DNA of 64,000 nt from Canna indica (GCA_034359265.1 CP136896.1:17701501-17765500), one strand, 5' to 3'. Positions 9,339 through 21,710 are shown, numbered from the stretch's first letter. Numbers and translations are program-made. The notes: a model not told the origin generated them from the letters alone.

Positions 9339-11715
9339 TTTACCAGCTAGGGAGAGATAGTTTGATTGCCAAGAGCCAAGCTCGTTATTGATAGAGTCAA
9401 AGAGATAATCATTGGCTCTATCAAGAGGGTTTTTAGGGGATATCATGGTACCAAGATACTTGAAAGGGAAGGTGCCTTCATTCATGTTAAGCTTAAGGCA
9501 GATGGATTGTTTGATGTGGGAGGGAGTGTGATTTGGAAAGTAAATAGCAAACTTGAGAGGATTCACCTTCTGCCTAGTTAAACTGTGGTAATGCTCAAAG
9601 ATGGTATGAATAGAGTTGAGACTCTTTTCATTAACTTTGAGCATAAGAAGGATATCATCAGCAAAGAGAACGTGGCTTATTTTAAAAGTCATTTTGATGG
9701 TAAGGGGGGTAAAGGTTTTACTTTCAATGGCCTGGTTAATTAAGAGGGTAAGAGTTTGGGCCACTAGGATGTAAAGAAAGGGGGAGATGAGATCTTGCTG
9801 TCTCACACCCCTATTGGCCTAAAAAATTCCAGAGAGATTCTCATTAGCTAAACAAGAGAAGGAGGCAGTGGACATACATGCATGGATCCATTGAATGAAA
9901 ACTTGAGGGAAGTTGCAAGCTTCCATGACAATGGAGATGGCTTGCCAAGAAACTGAGTCAAAGGCTTTAGCAAGGTCCAGTTTGATCAAGATGTAAGGAT
10001 GCTTGCCTTTAGACTTAAAAATGGAGTGAGCAGCCTCTTGGGTAATAAGAATATTTTCATGAATATTCCTTCCCTTGAAATGAGGAGAGGAAGGGTCTCC
10101 TTAAGTCTATTGGCCAACATCTTGGACAAAATGCGATAATTTAACCTATAGTCTATAGGAGATAAGCCTATAGTCTTTAACCTTGGAAGGGTTTTTGACT
10201 TTAGGGATTAAGGTTAGGACAGTTTGGTTCCAAGAAAATGGGAGGAAGCAAGTGTTTTGAAAATTGATGATGCAATCCAAAAAATCATTTTCAATAGTAG
10301 GCCAGTAAGTTTTATAGAACTCAGCTGTAAAGCCATCCACTCTCGGACTTTTCCCATTGGCCATAGTTTTAACAGTGGACCATAGCTCATCCTTAGTGAA
10401 GGGTCTGATGAGGCTGTCCTTCAAGGAATTGGGAATAGTAGGGAAGCAACGCCAAAGCTGAATAGAGAAGGGGTTGATGGAGGTGGGTTTCCAAAGATTT
10501 TGGTAGTAGTTGGCAAAAGTTTGAAAGATAGAGTTATCATTGGTAAGAATATTTCTATTATCATCAATAATTTTGCTAATAAAGTTTGTTCTTCTCCTAG
10601 AAGTGACAACTCTATGAAAGTAAGCAATATTCCTGTCACCATCTAGAAGTTATTTAAGTTTGGCTTTAGCCCACCATTTAAGATTGATTTGTCTCTGAAG
10701 GGCATGAATTTTATTGTAGAGGGAGATAAGAGATTCTTCTTCAAGGCGGGAGAGGTTAGATGTGACTTCTTTGTGTTCAAGCCTACTAACCTCAGCCTTG
10801 GTGATCTTAAGGGAAGTCTCAAGGTTACCTAGTTGATCCTTATTCCATTTAGAAAGGGTCTACCTAGTGAGCAAGAGGTCAGAGACAAAATTATTTTGAG
10901 GAATAGAAGGGGGGAGGGGGTTGGACTAGTCTGAATTAACAACATCTCTGGACTCAGGATATTCAATCCAAAAATTTTGGAATTTAAAGAGGTTGTTTCT
11001 GTTGCATACCTTAGGGTTTAGCTCAATGAGGAGGGGGTACTGGTCAAAACCATATCTAATTAGGTGCCTAACAGAGGAGGTACCATAGTGATGCAACTAG
11101 GCAGGATTAGCAAAGGTTCTATCTAGCTTGATAAGTATTCTATGATTACCTTTTCTATTATTGCACCGGGTGTACTTAGGGCCATTAAAACCTAAGTCAA
11201 TGAGATTTGAATTAAAGATAAAGTTTCTAAAAGTTCTAATGTGGGGGTTGAGTTTGGAAACTAAGCCACCTTTCTTATCCTCGGGGTTTAAAATATAATT
11301 GTAGTCCCCAGCAAGTAACCAGGGGTAAGTACAGAAATCTAAAATAGAAAGTTTATGCCAGAGATTATCTCTAATCACAGGATTGGTATTAGCATAGATA
11401 TTAGAAAATAGGAAAGGGGAGAATATGAAATAGAAATAATAGCATGGATCACATAATGATTAGAGAAAATAATCTTATATTTAACAACACAAGTATTCCA
11501 CAACGATAATAAGCCACCAGAGGCTCCAGTAGAAGAAAAGAAGAGCCAGTCTAGTTCCTACCAACTTTAGAAATAAAAGAGATAGCAGCAGCATCATCAA
11601 TATGAGTCTCTTGGAGGGCAAAAATCTTAACATTGCAAGATTTAATTAAACTATGCATTTTACCAAGAATGGTATGTCTTAAGACCCCTCTAACATTCCA
11701 CACAATAATATTCAT
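9339..11715 (-). pseudogene. LINE-1 ORF2: endonuclease and reverse transcriptase
   Basis: The reading starts at ATG 11715 with MNIIVWNVRG, and an ALQETH motif follows, both marks of the AP-like endonuclease that nicks target DNA. The endonuclease middle GDYNYIL is in 11378-11097. The RT fingers are in 10424-10146 (MANGKSPRVDGFTAEFYKTYW, then LIPKVKNPSKVKDYRLIS). The RT catalytic motif is FADDILLM in 9806-9330, followed by FKYLGTMIS and SWQSNYLSLAGK, where the frame stops at the LTR junction. Frames change several times between these blocks. The family protein is about 1200-1300 residues; here the thumb and C-terminus are missing. Confidence 0.85.
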
Positions 11716-11719
11716 GAAT

Positions 11720-13632
11720 TATTAGAAGGAACAAGCAGCATCTGATCTTGGGGATCAGCTAAAGGTGGAATAGGGAATCCACTTCTATGCCTCTTGCTAT
11801 TAGAGGAATTCTCTAAGCTGGAGCTAACTAGGGTGGACCTGAGAGAGGTTTGCTTAGGTTTACCAAATTTACTAGATGTAATGGATTTGCCCTTCTTGGA
11901 ATCCTTAGACTTATCAGTTTCACAGTTAGGAGGGTCAACTTTGAAGATAAGAGAGACCTCCTTAACTAAATCATCAAAGGACTTTTGAATGAAGGTAGAG
12001 GAAGTAGGGTTAGGGGGGTTTCTCCAGCCTGCTTAAAGGAAGGGTCTTTAAGCTTAAATTGGGAATAACTTTTAGGGTTAGTTTTGGTAGAGGCTTTGTT
12101 AAGGTTTAGAGAATTGTTTCCCTTAGAATTTATTGGGACTTGAGCTTTAGTAGTACTCTTAACTCTCTGCTCAGGGGATTTATTGTCCACAACCTTCCTG
12201 ATGGAGTCATCCTCGTGTGTTTTAAGAGGTTTGAAAAAGTTAGACTTGTTAGCACCATGAAATGCTTGAGATTGCTGCGGGGCATTACTTTCCTTAGGAG
12301 GAGGGAGTTGAGATTCAAGATTAGGGTTTATGTTAAGCTTTTGAAGGCAAGTATTTTCTCTATGACCAACCAGGCTGCAAAGAAAGCAAACAGGGGGTAG
12401 GTTTTCATAAATCATAGGTTGAAAAAGTTCACTTCCGGGAACCGAGATCCACACACCTTGTTTAACAGGTTGGAAGAGGCCAATTTCAACACATACTCGG
12501 ATATATTTTCCCCTTTGGAATTCAAAAGATCGGGAATCAATAGAAATCAATTTACCTAAACTATTAGCAATTAAAGAAACCGAGGTAGGGTTCCATAATT
12601 CAAGAGGTAAAGCATGTATGCCCAGCCAAACTGGAGCAGAAGAAAAATCTTCTAGCCAAGTCCGAAAGAAGGTTTTCCAAGGAACTAATTTGAAACAACA
12701 CCACAACAAGACACGGTCCACCAATGAGTACAATGGTGGCATTCGAAGAATCGCGAAAACGAAAGACAAAAAATCCTTCTTCAAGATAGAACAGTACATT
12801 AGTCATATGAAGACCACTAATTGAAAGCCCAACGGGAAATAATATTTAAAGGAGGCGATCGACCGAGAAATTTACCAACTAAACTACTTTGCTAAGAAGA
12901 TTGCCACTCAGAGATTTGTTCAAGGGTAAAGGAAACATTACCAAAAAAATTCCCTCTTGACAGTAATATATGTTGTATATGTAAATCCTAGATGTGAAAA
13001 TAGGCATAATTCAACCGTATTCAACCGTAAAAGGGTATAAAGAAAAAGGAGGTATAAAGAATAGATAGGCGGAAATAAAATATCTATTCAAAAAAAATCA
13101 AAGAACAATGACCAATGAGATCGAAATAATGAATCATAAATAAAGTTCGGGTTCGAATTCTAAATTCTATAGATAATAGAATCTAATATGGATGGGCATT
13201 GTTCGCAATTTTGGAGAAGGTGGAAGTTGTTGCAGATTTAGGGTTCCTGGAGTGGGATCCACGGAGGATCTGTTCCCAAGTGAATGCCGGAGGGGGAGTA
13301 GAGGAACCCATGGTCACCGGATCAGAGCGAGCCAAGTCCAGATTTGGGTTCGGGGACTTGTCGGGAAAATTAGGGTTAGTGTTTTGTACAAGATTTGGGA
13401 AAAAATTCATACATGCAGATAAACATAAGGCTTCGGTGGAGGAAGAGGGGGGAAGGGCGCAAGATGCGAAATCATAGATGATTTGCCCGGAGGAACCAGA
13501 GGGGTTTGTGGCGAGCGGCAAAGGGGTATACGAAGGGGGGGGATTCGCCCATTGGAACATCCTCAGAAGGAGGGGTAGTAGGAGGTTGCTGATGGGAGGG
13601 GGATAGGCTGTCGAGAGGTGGAGAATCACCAT
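11720..13632 (-). pseudogene. LINE-1 ORF1 (DUF4283-like, CCHC knuckle)
   Basis: The N-terminal piece 13632-13183 is Pro/Ser-rich and ends in FTWEQILRGSHSRNP. It is followed by about 225 bp of foreign-looking sequence and then the DUF4283-like region (GNFFGNVSFTLEQISEW near 12955; SSAPVWLGIHALPLELWN; GKYIRVCVEIGL). A zinc knuckle CFLCSLVGHRENTC (C-x2-C-x4-H-x4-C) sits near 12390. A Lys/Ser-rich basic tail continues, with a frameshift, to about 11720. ORF1 proteins bind the LINE RNA. The gene is split by frameshifts and the insert at about 12957-13185. Confidence 0.8.
12957..13185. other. Possible plastid-derived insert in LINE-1 ORF1
   Basis: This AT-rich stretch of about 225 bp interrupts the ORF1 reading between FSKIANNAHP (right) and GNFFGNVSF (left). 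Its texture (runs such as AAAGAAAAAGGAGGTATAAAG and AGTTCGGGTTCGAATTC) looks like chloroplast intergenic DNA. I cannot name the plastid locus, and this rests on recognition only. Confidence 0.35.
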
Positions 13633-13676
13633 CCTCCACCATCGGAAGTAGTCGCACTGGAATCGCTTGCTGTTGC

Positions 13677-15394
13677 GATGAATAAACGTTTATTATGGTT
13701 TGAGTTCGAGGTACATAGTTTATTAATTTTTTAGTTAATTATTTTAATATTTAAAATGATTGTATTAAATAGCTTGTTTTCTTTTTGTAGGCTCGCTATA
13801 CTTGGGATCCCTCCATTCAGGCCCAGGTTGTAGGATGCTTGGGAACGTTATTGTCAGAGGCTTTTCAAGGATATCCTCCATCGGGTGCAGGATGAGTTGT
13901 GGGCGAGTATAGGTGGTAACAGAGAGATGCCTATGGATGCGCTTAAGGGACATGGGCCAACCTGGATGCACGTCGACATATGGGATCGACTATACAACAT
14001 CTAGGCGCTAGAGGGATGGTAGGGTGCCTCCCGGACGACACACCAAAATATGATGACGTTGGTCGAGGGATCCGTCGCTCGGTATACCGATAGGTCCATC
14101 TCATTTATCAGCCACGAGCGTCGATTTGTAAGTAATTTAATGATTATTTATTATTATTATATAAAAACTAATTATATTTATTTTATTGCAGGGAACACGC
14201 GATGAGCATGGGACACTCATACCGGCTGACCCTCTGAGGGTCTTCGAGGAGACGCATAGATATCACCGTGGTCCACGTCAGGGTGAGTTTATCAGCGAGA
14301 GGCCGGAGACGATACTCGTAAGTTAATATTTATTTATTTTTATCTAGTTCTATTATGTATAATTTAATTTAATTAATCCACTTAATTTTCTTTAAAGGCT
14401 ACGTATAGTGAATTGGTGACCCAGCGGGGAGGTGATTATGCGCAGCATCAGCTTCATGTTGACGCATGGATGCAGGTGACAAGCGTAGACCACGACCGTG
14501 TATATGGCATTGGCACAACGGCCCACGTATGTGCGTTATTGCAGCCACATGGTGCGGGGTTGTCTGCCTTCACCTCCTTCACCGCTGGTCCATCAACATC
14601 ACGTGCAGATCATGACTGATTAGCGGCCATCGAGACTGCTCAGGCACGCCTCAGTACCGACATTGTTGCTATGAGGGATACTGTGACGCAGATGGCCCAG
14701 CATATAACACATCTGACCGATTACTTGGCATATATAGCTTATGTCATACATGGTGCTCGTGCCCCTCCACCTCCCCCATCATTCGGCGCAACGACATCAA
14801 TATCAGATCCATCATCATCGTCGACGCCGACTAATGCCCTCCTCACGCAGTCCCTCTCCTCGTCGCCTCCTCCGCCGTCGTCTGATGCACCTCACCAGTG
14901 ATGTATTTATTTAATATTTTATTTTGATATGATGTAAATATTATTGTTTTGATATGGTGTATATAATATTTTGATATGATGTATATAATATTTTAATTTC
15001 AATTTGATGTATATAATATTTTAATTTCAATTTGATGTATATAATATTACAAATTGATGTCTCTTGTTTGATTGATATGCATGCATTTTAACTAAATATT
15101 GTAAACAGAAATTTATATTTTTCTAATTTTTTTTTGAAAAAATATATATTTATGCGACGGTATTACGACCGTTGTTGCCGTCGCAGAAGGTTTATGACCT
15201 GGTCGCATAGCTCAGCGATCGCAGTAGCTGTGCAACGGCCCTGCGACGGTGTCTGCCGTCGCAATTATTTTTTTATTGTGATCGCTACATTGCGGTCACA
15301 CAGTATTTGTGACCAGAGATTTGGTGACGGTTCTGTGCGACCACCTGGTGCCGTCGCGAAAGATCTTCTGCGACGGCTTTGCGACAGATAAGTG
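13677..15394 (+). mobile_element. CACTA family A, copy 2, 5' part lost
   Basis: It begins abruptly at the LINE-1 5' end inside the equivalent of exon 2 of copy 1 (TTTATTATGG then GAGTTCGAG and a GT donor). It then follows copy 1 nearly colinearly, including intron ends, to the subterminal GCGACGG/CCGTCGC block at 15150-15390. The terminus near 15394 (GATAAGTG) is a degenerate version of the expected TAGTAGTG. No TSD could be established. The sequence to the right belongs to the SPC24-like gene region. Confidence 0.7.
13687..14901 (+). pseudogene. CACTA accessory transposase, family A copy 2
   Basis: Exon blocks match copy 1: 13790-13918 (YTWDPSIQAQ, FKDILHRVQDE), 14190-14322 (HEHGTLIPADPLRVFEET, FISERPETIL then a GTAAG donor) and 14398-14901. 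The last block reads TYSELVTQRGGDYAQHQLHV, then DHDRVYGIGTTAHVCALLQ, and ends with a Ser/Pro-rich tail (STPTNALLTQSLSSSPPPP). The RVYG block marks the Transposase_24 family. A TGA after RADHD breaks the last exon. Exon 1 is missing because LINE-1 lies where it should be. Confidence 0.7.
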
Positions 15395-15691
15395 AAAATC
15401 TTCCGCCGTCATGGAAGTTTTCCATAATCTTGGAAGTGAAAAATCAAATTATATAAATAAGTGAAGTGCTAGACTGCTAACAAAATAAAGTTAATTGACA
15501 CTTTTGCATAATTATTTTTTATGTCATTTTTTTGTGATAAAGGAATAGTCCTTTCCAACAAGTATCTTTAGTTCATAGGATGATCATATGTAAAGTTGGC
15601 GTCAGGCTGGCCAACCAAAATACGGACCTACCAGAAACATTTTAGAAAATGATAGAATACAGAATTGAACTACGGCCATCTAGATACGTAC
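15395..15691. other. Intron-like sequence, no feature seen
   Basis: AT-rich sequence between CACTA-A copy 2 and the second SPC24-like exon. I see no ORF or repeat of note. It is probably intron of that gene on the minus strand. Confidence 0.4.
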
Positions 15692-16596
15692 CGTGCCCTC
15701 ATCAGATCCTTCTTTCTTTTCTTGACCACCTCCCTTCGTTCTTCAAACGAAGTTCTCTGAACTTCTAAGCCAATGAGTTCATCGCTAATTGCTGTGTTGA
15801 AGAAAATAGAAAGTAATAAAAAATAATTTAAAATTAAGCACATGAGCAGTATATAGAAACTGCTATTTCTTGAGTCTCGACATTATCATTTTTTTAAAAA
15901 CATAAACTGAAATGACCGAGTCTTATCTCAGTTCCTGTCGTAGCAGATTTACCTCTTCCAGTTTCTCATCCAATTCATGTTGTAGATGCTCTACTTCAGC
16001 ATCAAAATCTAATTCATCTTTTGTATTCTCAATCTTCTCTTTACATGCTTGCACCTAAGGATGGCAATATTATTCATTTAGGCGGGCACCCGCGGGTATT
16101 TACTCATTTATGACGGGTATGAGAGTAATTTCCTACCCGCGAAGTTTTCTCGGGTAATTTTTCTTACCCATTTATTATATGGGACGAGTACGGATATTAT
16201 AGTACATGTACCTGTGGGTACTCGTTATCCGCAAAAATTAGTAAATTACAATATTATCCTTGGTACGTATACTAAAAAAATTCTAAGCTAATTCAATATT
16301 CATAGACTTTATGTTTTGAAACCTTATGATGATGTTGTTATCAAAATACTTGAACAGTTAAAGTGTTATTAAAAAATTATAATTTACATTTTGTAAAAGT
16401 GACATGGGTACCCGCCAATATCCATGGGTATTCGTCCCCCCGCGGGTAATTAAATGAGTATCCATTTTTGATACCCGAAGGGAATAAACGGGTAGCGGAT
16501 ACCCGTTTATTTCGCGGGGCGGGTAGCGGGTAGGCACCCCCCGTACCCGCTCCGCCCCGTTGACATCCTTACTTGCACCTTGTTCTGATAGTCGGT
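15692..16596 (-). pseudogene. Kinetochore SPC24-like gene, two exons, one split by a MITE
   Basis: On the minus strand, 16596-16580 encodes TDYQNK. After removal of the MITE and one TSD copy it continues from 16055 as VQACKEKIENTKDELDF, DAEVEHLQHELDEKLEEVN and LLRQELR. A second exon, 15791-15692, encodes ISDELIGLEVQRTSFEE then RREVVKKRKKDLMRAR, bounded by a CACAG acceptor and a GTACGT donor. These coiled-coil segments resemble the central part of plant SPC24, a subunit of the NDC80 complex that links kinetochores to microtubules. I recognise the family from memory, so the name is moderate. The exon 1 donor reads ATAAGA instead of GTAAGA. The C-terminal globular exons are not seen before CACTA-A copy 2. 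Confidence 0.5.
16056..16571. mobile_element. hAT-like MITE, 516 bp, 8-bp TSD
   Basis: The ends are TAAGGATGGCAA at 16056 and TTGACATCCTTA at 16571, inverted repeats of 12 bp with one mismatch. The flanks are CTTGCACC at 16048-16055 and CTTGCACC at 16572-16579, a perfect 8-bp duplication typical of hAT transposition. The interior is rich in GCGGGTACCCG-type palindromic blocks and has no coding frame. It sits inside the SPC24-like exon; excision with one TSD copy restores the reading through NKVQACKEK. Confidence 0.9.
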
Positions 16597-16715
16597 GCGC
16601 ATGATAAACATGAAACATAAACATAATAAGCATATGGCAACACCTATGTTTTTTCTGAAAAGAGAAAACTTGTATTAATCATAAACTTTGATAGAATACA
16701 AGTAGGGGGAGATAT

Positions 16716-19700
16716 TTACAATTCCCCAACATGGGGACAAAGGGAATTGCAATGAGATAAAAGGATGGAAGCCTCAATGTCCAACTCTTCATGAGATTTG
16801 CTTTTGTTATTAAAAGTGCAGTTGTTACGTTCAAACCAACTCTTCATGAGTGCCAAGATCTTCATTTTAACTGTTGGAGTGCTCCTTCTTCTTGGACGGA
16901 TCCATGGCTTATAAGATAGTCGGAATGATGATATGTGACATAGATTAAGAAAGTGTGTACCCATCCTAGCTCTTCTTGAATAATTAAGTACAAAGATTCA
17001 AGAGATGCTCATGGGATTCATCTTCTGATCGGCAAAGCGAGCATATAGGATCAGCCTGAATATTCCATTTGTGCAATCGGTCCTTAGTGACAAGACGTTT
17101 ATTCTTCAGGATCTAGAAGAAGAAGGAAAGAGATTCCGAGCATGCTCTAAACCAAATGAAAGGAGAAGAAAGCTCATTAACTCTGCGAAAAGAAAGAATC
17201 TGATAGGAAGACTTGGTGGAGAAAATGCATTCGCAGCCCATTTCCATGTCATGTGATCTGATCCTGTGCTTAACAAAACAGTGCCCAAGATGTGCGGTAG
17301 GTGAGCTAAGCGCCTTAGGGGGATTTGATTCTCAAAAATAATATTCCATCCCCTTATCATTCCATATGAATCGAGCTCCTTGGCATTGGCAATCTTTATA
17401 TTTGGATCGCTTACAAAGGGAAAGATATCTTGAAACAAATCTGCCAACTTGTTGCCATTAAACCACGGGTCTAACCAGAGGCGAGTCAACAATCTGTTAC
17501 CAACGTGGAAACTCAAAGAAGCGTTGAAGAATTCCAAATTCTTTAAGATTCCCTTCCAAACCAGGGAGAAGCGTGTCGAGGCGGTATTGGCATGAGCAAC
17601 ATCCAAATGCACGGCCTTAAGTAAATCCACCCATTGTCGATTGGAATTTTCCAAATATTTCCATAACCATGCACCAAGTCTAGCTAGGTTATGTGACCGC
17701 AAGCAGAGGAAACCCAAACCACCCTCCTCAATACTACCTGTCAAAGAATCCCAATTGATTAGACACTTGCCTTGGATGTTTGTATTTTGATCACCTACCC
17801 AGAAAAACTTTCTTCTCTTTTTATCAACCATGTGAAGTACCCATTTTGGTTCCTCGAAAATGGAGAGGAAGTACGCCGCTTGACTAGTCAATACACTATT
17901 GACTAGAGTACGTCTACCTGCACTAGAAATAAGTGAACCCTGCCAAGACGATAAAACCCCATCAATTTTGGCTGGCACATTGTTCCAATCCTCTTTATGT
18001 AGTGGTCCACAGCGAAGTAGAAGACCTAGGTAATCAATTGGAAAATTAGTCGTGGGACATCCCAAGATCAAAGCCATTTCCAGGGCAGAAGAAGTATTAT
18101 CACCAAGATGCATCTGCCTAGTTTTTATCTTGTTCAACTTAAGGCCCGAGGCTAATTCGAAACATTTAAATAAAGGTCAGAGATTCCCGAAAGCCACTTC
18201 ATTCACCTCACAAAAGACTACCAAGTCGTCAACAAACGTGACATGACTAATTCCCCCTGGTATGAGATCAGTGACCGCACCTTTAATGAGCCCTCTGGAG
18301 CATGCTCTCTGTAAAATCTTAGAAAGGGAATCCATCACAAGGTTGAAGAGCAAAGGAGAAAGGGGGTTAACCTGCCTCAAGCCTCTCTTAAGAATGAAGG
18401 AGTTTCCTATTGCCCCGTTGAGTAGAATAGAGGATGAGGCCGTTGATAATAGATGCTCCACACACCAGATCCAAATACTTGGGAACCCAAGCTTCTAGAA
18501 GATCACATAAGAATTTGTGGTCTACTTAGTCGAATTTTTTTTCAAAATCCACTTTCACCATACATGTGTTCTCATTTGATGCTCTACAATTCCAAATGGT
18601 CTCATTCCCTATCATGTAGCAATCTAGACCGCTTCTTCCCTCTGTAAAGGCCCCTTGCGAGTTGTCAATGAGATTGGGCATTAGGGGCGCCAACCTCTTG
18701 GCTAGCAATTTGGAAAGATTTTTATCAAGCTATTCTCCAAGCTTATCGGTTTGTAATCCGCAGGCTCCACAACTCTAGGCTTTTTTGGAATTAAAGTTAT
18801 GCAATAACAGGTTATTGAGGATGCTGAAAAGGGAGTCTTTAATATCATTCCAATAAGTTTTGAAGAACTCATTAAGATTTCCGTTGGGACCTAGAGCTTT
18901 ATGATTTTTGAGGCTTGCAATGACATCCTTAATTTCCTCCATGGTGAATGGAATAGCCAAATGTTGCAAGGGTGCAAGGTCTGCCATATAGAAATCCTAC
19001 CACGGAAGAGAGAAGGGGTCTTCTTCTAGTTCCAAGAAGCTGAATATAGAACTCCTTGAAGTAGCTAGAATCAAGTGAGATTCATGAATGAGGATATCTC
19101 CTGATTTGAGGCAGGAAATTCGGTTGATACTCCTTCTAATTGAGGCACACAGGTGAAAATATCTAGTAGTTATGTCCCATTCTTTTAACCATCTCTTTTT
19201 CGCACTTTGATGCCAATGCAAATCTTCGAGATGGTAAAGCTTATCAAGCTCCTCTTTAAACACTTTGAATTGAGAGAACTCATCTTGATTGAGTCTTCAT
19301 TCATCGGCCAATAAGGAAAGAGAGGAAATTTAGCTTCAAGTTCATTCCTTCTAGCTTTTCTTGCTACCTCTTTACTCTTATGCCAATATTTTCATATTGG
19401 AAACAGCTGCTTGTAGAGTGATAACCAGGAGCTTAGCAAATTAGCATATCCAAATTGGAAACCAAGGGGAGTAAAGAGACCTTGAGCCAGAAAATTTTTG
19501 AAATCTGAAAAACCAAACCAATAGGGTTCTATTCTAAAGGGTTCGAGGCAGCTTAGGGGCAAAAACTGAAGAGAAGAGAATTGTGATCAGATAATTTTCT
19601 GGGGAGACCCAAAATTTTGAAGTTAGGGTGGAGCAATGCGCTGTTTGCACTAAGAAGGATTTGGTCCAATTTAGCAAGAGCCGGATGTAATTGATTATTG

Positions 19701-20245
19701 CTCCAAGTGAATTCCAGACCGATGATTGGGGGATCAATCAGACCCAAATCAGCAATAAATTCAGAAAAGCACCTTGAGTCACTAGGATTTCCCCTACAGT
19801 TGCGTCTTTTACCGCCATGCTTAGTCATATTAAAATCGCCCCCAACTATGAACGGCTTAGAAAGGCCATTACAAAACAATGATAATTCCTCCAAGTAAGA
19901 GAGTCTATTTTCACTAGACGGGGGACCATAGGTCCCGATAAGAGAAATCTGAATATTTGACCGAATATGTGTGAGTGAAGCGTAGATAAAGAACACTCCT
20001 ACATTGACTAAATTATAGGTCCAAATATGAGGATTCCAGATACCAACAATACCTCCTGAAAGATCACAAGCTGGTAGGGCGTGAAAATGAGAATCATTGC
20101 GGACCTGAAAACCCAATATTTGTTTGGCCACTCGAATAGAACAAGTTTCTAATTTTGTTTCAAAAAGGAACATGACACCAACATTTACGTCCCTTACAGT
20201 CTGCTTCACCATGTAGCGCTTAGAAAGTTGGTTAAGACCGCACAC
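16716..20245 (-). pseudogene. LINE-2 ORF2: endonuclease, reverse transcriptase, C-terminal zinc domain
   Basis: The endonuclease is long and open from 20245 to 19553: NVGVMFLFETKL, GGIVGIWNP, GTYGPPSSEN, FIVGGDFNMTKHGGKRR, LEFTWSNNQ and LSDHNSLLF, which together give the expected catalytic Asp, Asn and His sites. RT fingers are at 18987-18775 (LKNHKALGPNGNLNEFFKTYW). The palm is at 18461-18177 (RGLRQVNPLSPLLFNLVMD and the catalytic FVDDLVVF). The thumb and following region 18137-17106 have YLGLLLRCGPL and SSAGRRTLVNSVL. The last piece, 16964-16716, has SWFERNNCTF. Frameshifts and stops separate these blocks (for example near 19500, 18990 and 18500). The family is about 1300 residues, and the content here is nearly complete. 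Confidence 0.9.
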
Positions 20246-20314
20246 ATTCCAAAAAAGTACACTTCAATAGTCACGTTAAACGACAGAGCAACCAAAAACA
20301 AAAGAGGCAAGACT

Positions 20315-21133
20315 CTAAGCCACAGCTATTTCTCTCAACACGATCACGGGATCCACAAGATATTTTAAACCCATTTCTTCAATAGTCTTACGAACCCTAG
20401 CATCCAAATGATCAGCGGCTGCAAGAATAATAGACCCTAAAGGGTGAGAGGGGGATTCAATTGTTTTTTGAGATCGACCCCCAAAACCAAAACTAGTCGC
20501 TTTTCGTCGTTCCGTCGATTTACTCACCTTATATGGCTGATTACGACACAGACGCACACTTCGGCGAACGGAGCCTTCAAACCTAGTGTGGCGATGCGAC
20601 CCACGGCGTTTAAGCCCAGCCAAAGGGGCTTGGCCCGACGGGACTTGTTTAGAAGAGTTCACCACCAGCTTAGCCAAAGAGGGTCCATGAAGCCCAATCA
20701 CATTGGCCCAGGAATCAATCCGGGCCCAAGATTCCAATTTCGAGCAGAGCAGCAGCAAGTTCAAAAGTAAAGGGGACATAAGAGTAAAATCTTGCATCTC
20801 AAACAGAGAAAGCATCTTCAGAGGACAGCTATCCTAGGAACCACGTCCGTAAATGGATGGCTCGATTATCAGCAATTTGGAGAGTCCATCGCGTGTTGAA
20901 GCCCCAAGCCCATAGATGTCGCCAGGGGCCCTGACTGCATCAAGAGAGATCGCGTCCCCACCACTCAAAAAACCTGCATGAAAAGAAGCTGAAGTGGCAC
21001 TTAACACTGAATGGGGAGCATCCACCTCTCCAGAAAAAATTGTCGTGGAGCGATCGAGCTCCCGAAGAAGATGAACAAAGTACAGGTGTTCATAGATCAG
21101 GGATGCAGCGGTAGTGGGTGGCAGTGATGACAC
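20315..21133 (-). pseudogene. LINE-2 ORF1, C-terminal part
   Basis: Two reading blocks, 21133-20834 and 20815-20315, precede the endonuclease directly. The second is basic (KRRGSHRHTRFEGSVRRSVR) and ends RKTIEEMGLKYL then LREIAVA. Position and basic character fit the C-terminal tail of a plant LINE ORF1. The N-terminal part continues at 25525-26371 on the other side of the inserted CACTA elements. A frameshift or stop lies between the two blocks. Confidence 0.6.
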
Positions 21134-21299
21134 AGATGGTCATCAGGTGAGGAACGTCGCTGCCCTCGTCACTGCCATCACTGCTCGCTCAAGAAGCCGT
21201 GCCTCACCGACGATCCGAATTAAGGTATGATCGTTGCCCCCTTTCCTTTCAATCCCCACAGCCAGTGTCGGTGTCTACACGCCAGACACTAGAGAACGG

Positions 21300-21705
21300 C
21301 GCCGGCGTGTAGACGCCGGTGCCGAATTTGGGGCCAAATCCCTCGGCCCCAAGCATATGGAACAGTAGCCAGCAGTAGTTGCCAGCTACTGTTCGATATT
21401 TTAGGTAGGTTATTTTTTTATGTTTATTAATTAATTTATGTTAAATATAGATTAATTTATGTTTATTATAGATTGATACATTTTAGATTTATTATGTGTT
21501 AATTGTAGATTAAATTTAGGTTAGTTAATTTTCCTCCACCCCACGCCGTCAAGGCTCGGCCCCCTTTTGATTTCCTCCACCCATAGAGTTGACACTAGAG
21601 TCGACGTCCGGTGTGGACGCTGACACTAGCCAATGGCATCGGCGTGTAGACGCTGGCGCCAAATTTGGGGCCGAATCCCTCAGCCCCAACAACATGAACA
21701 GTAGC
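21300..21705. repeat. Duplicated GC-rich block in CACTA-3 leader
   Basis: GGCGTGTAGACGCCGGTGCC plus AATTTGGGGCCAAATCCCTC (21311-21355) recurs with few changes at about 21640-21685, each followed by GAACAGTAGCCA. The interval is about 330 bp. Confidence 0.75.
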
Positions 21706-21710
21706 CAACA

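Larger units (their letters stand above)
9339..13660 (-). mobile_element. LINE-1 (L1-type), 3' part lost
   Basis: On the minus strand an ORF1 with a CCHC knuckle (about 13632-11720) is followed by ORF2 starting near 11715 with endonuclease, then reverse transcriptase, ending at 9339 where the SIRE LTR cuts in. This order is typical of plant L1-clade LINEs. Multiple frameshifts and stops make it inactive. The zinc-finger/RNase-H-like tail and poly(A) are beyond the LTR, outside the window. The 5' end abuts CACTA-A copy 2, so the LINE probably inserted into that element. Confidence 0.85.

Noticed and set aside
20444..20770. Plus-strand 108-residue ORF opposite LINE-2 ORF1
   Set aside because: It is the antisense shadow of the basic ORF1 tail on the minus strand.
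21285..21300. CACTAGAG at about 21287 as the left end of CACTA-3
   Set aside because: CACTAG recurs several times in this duplicated block and no matching trinucleotide supports a boundary.
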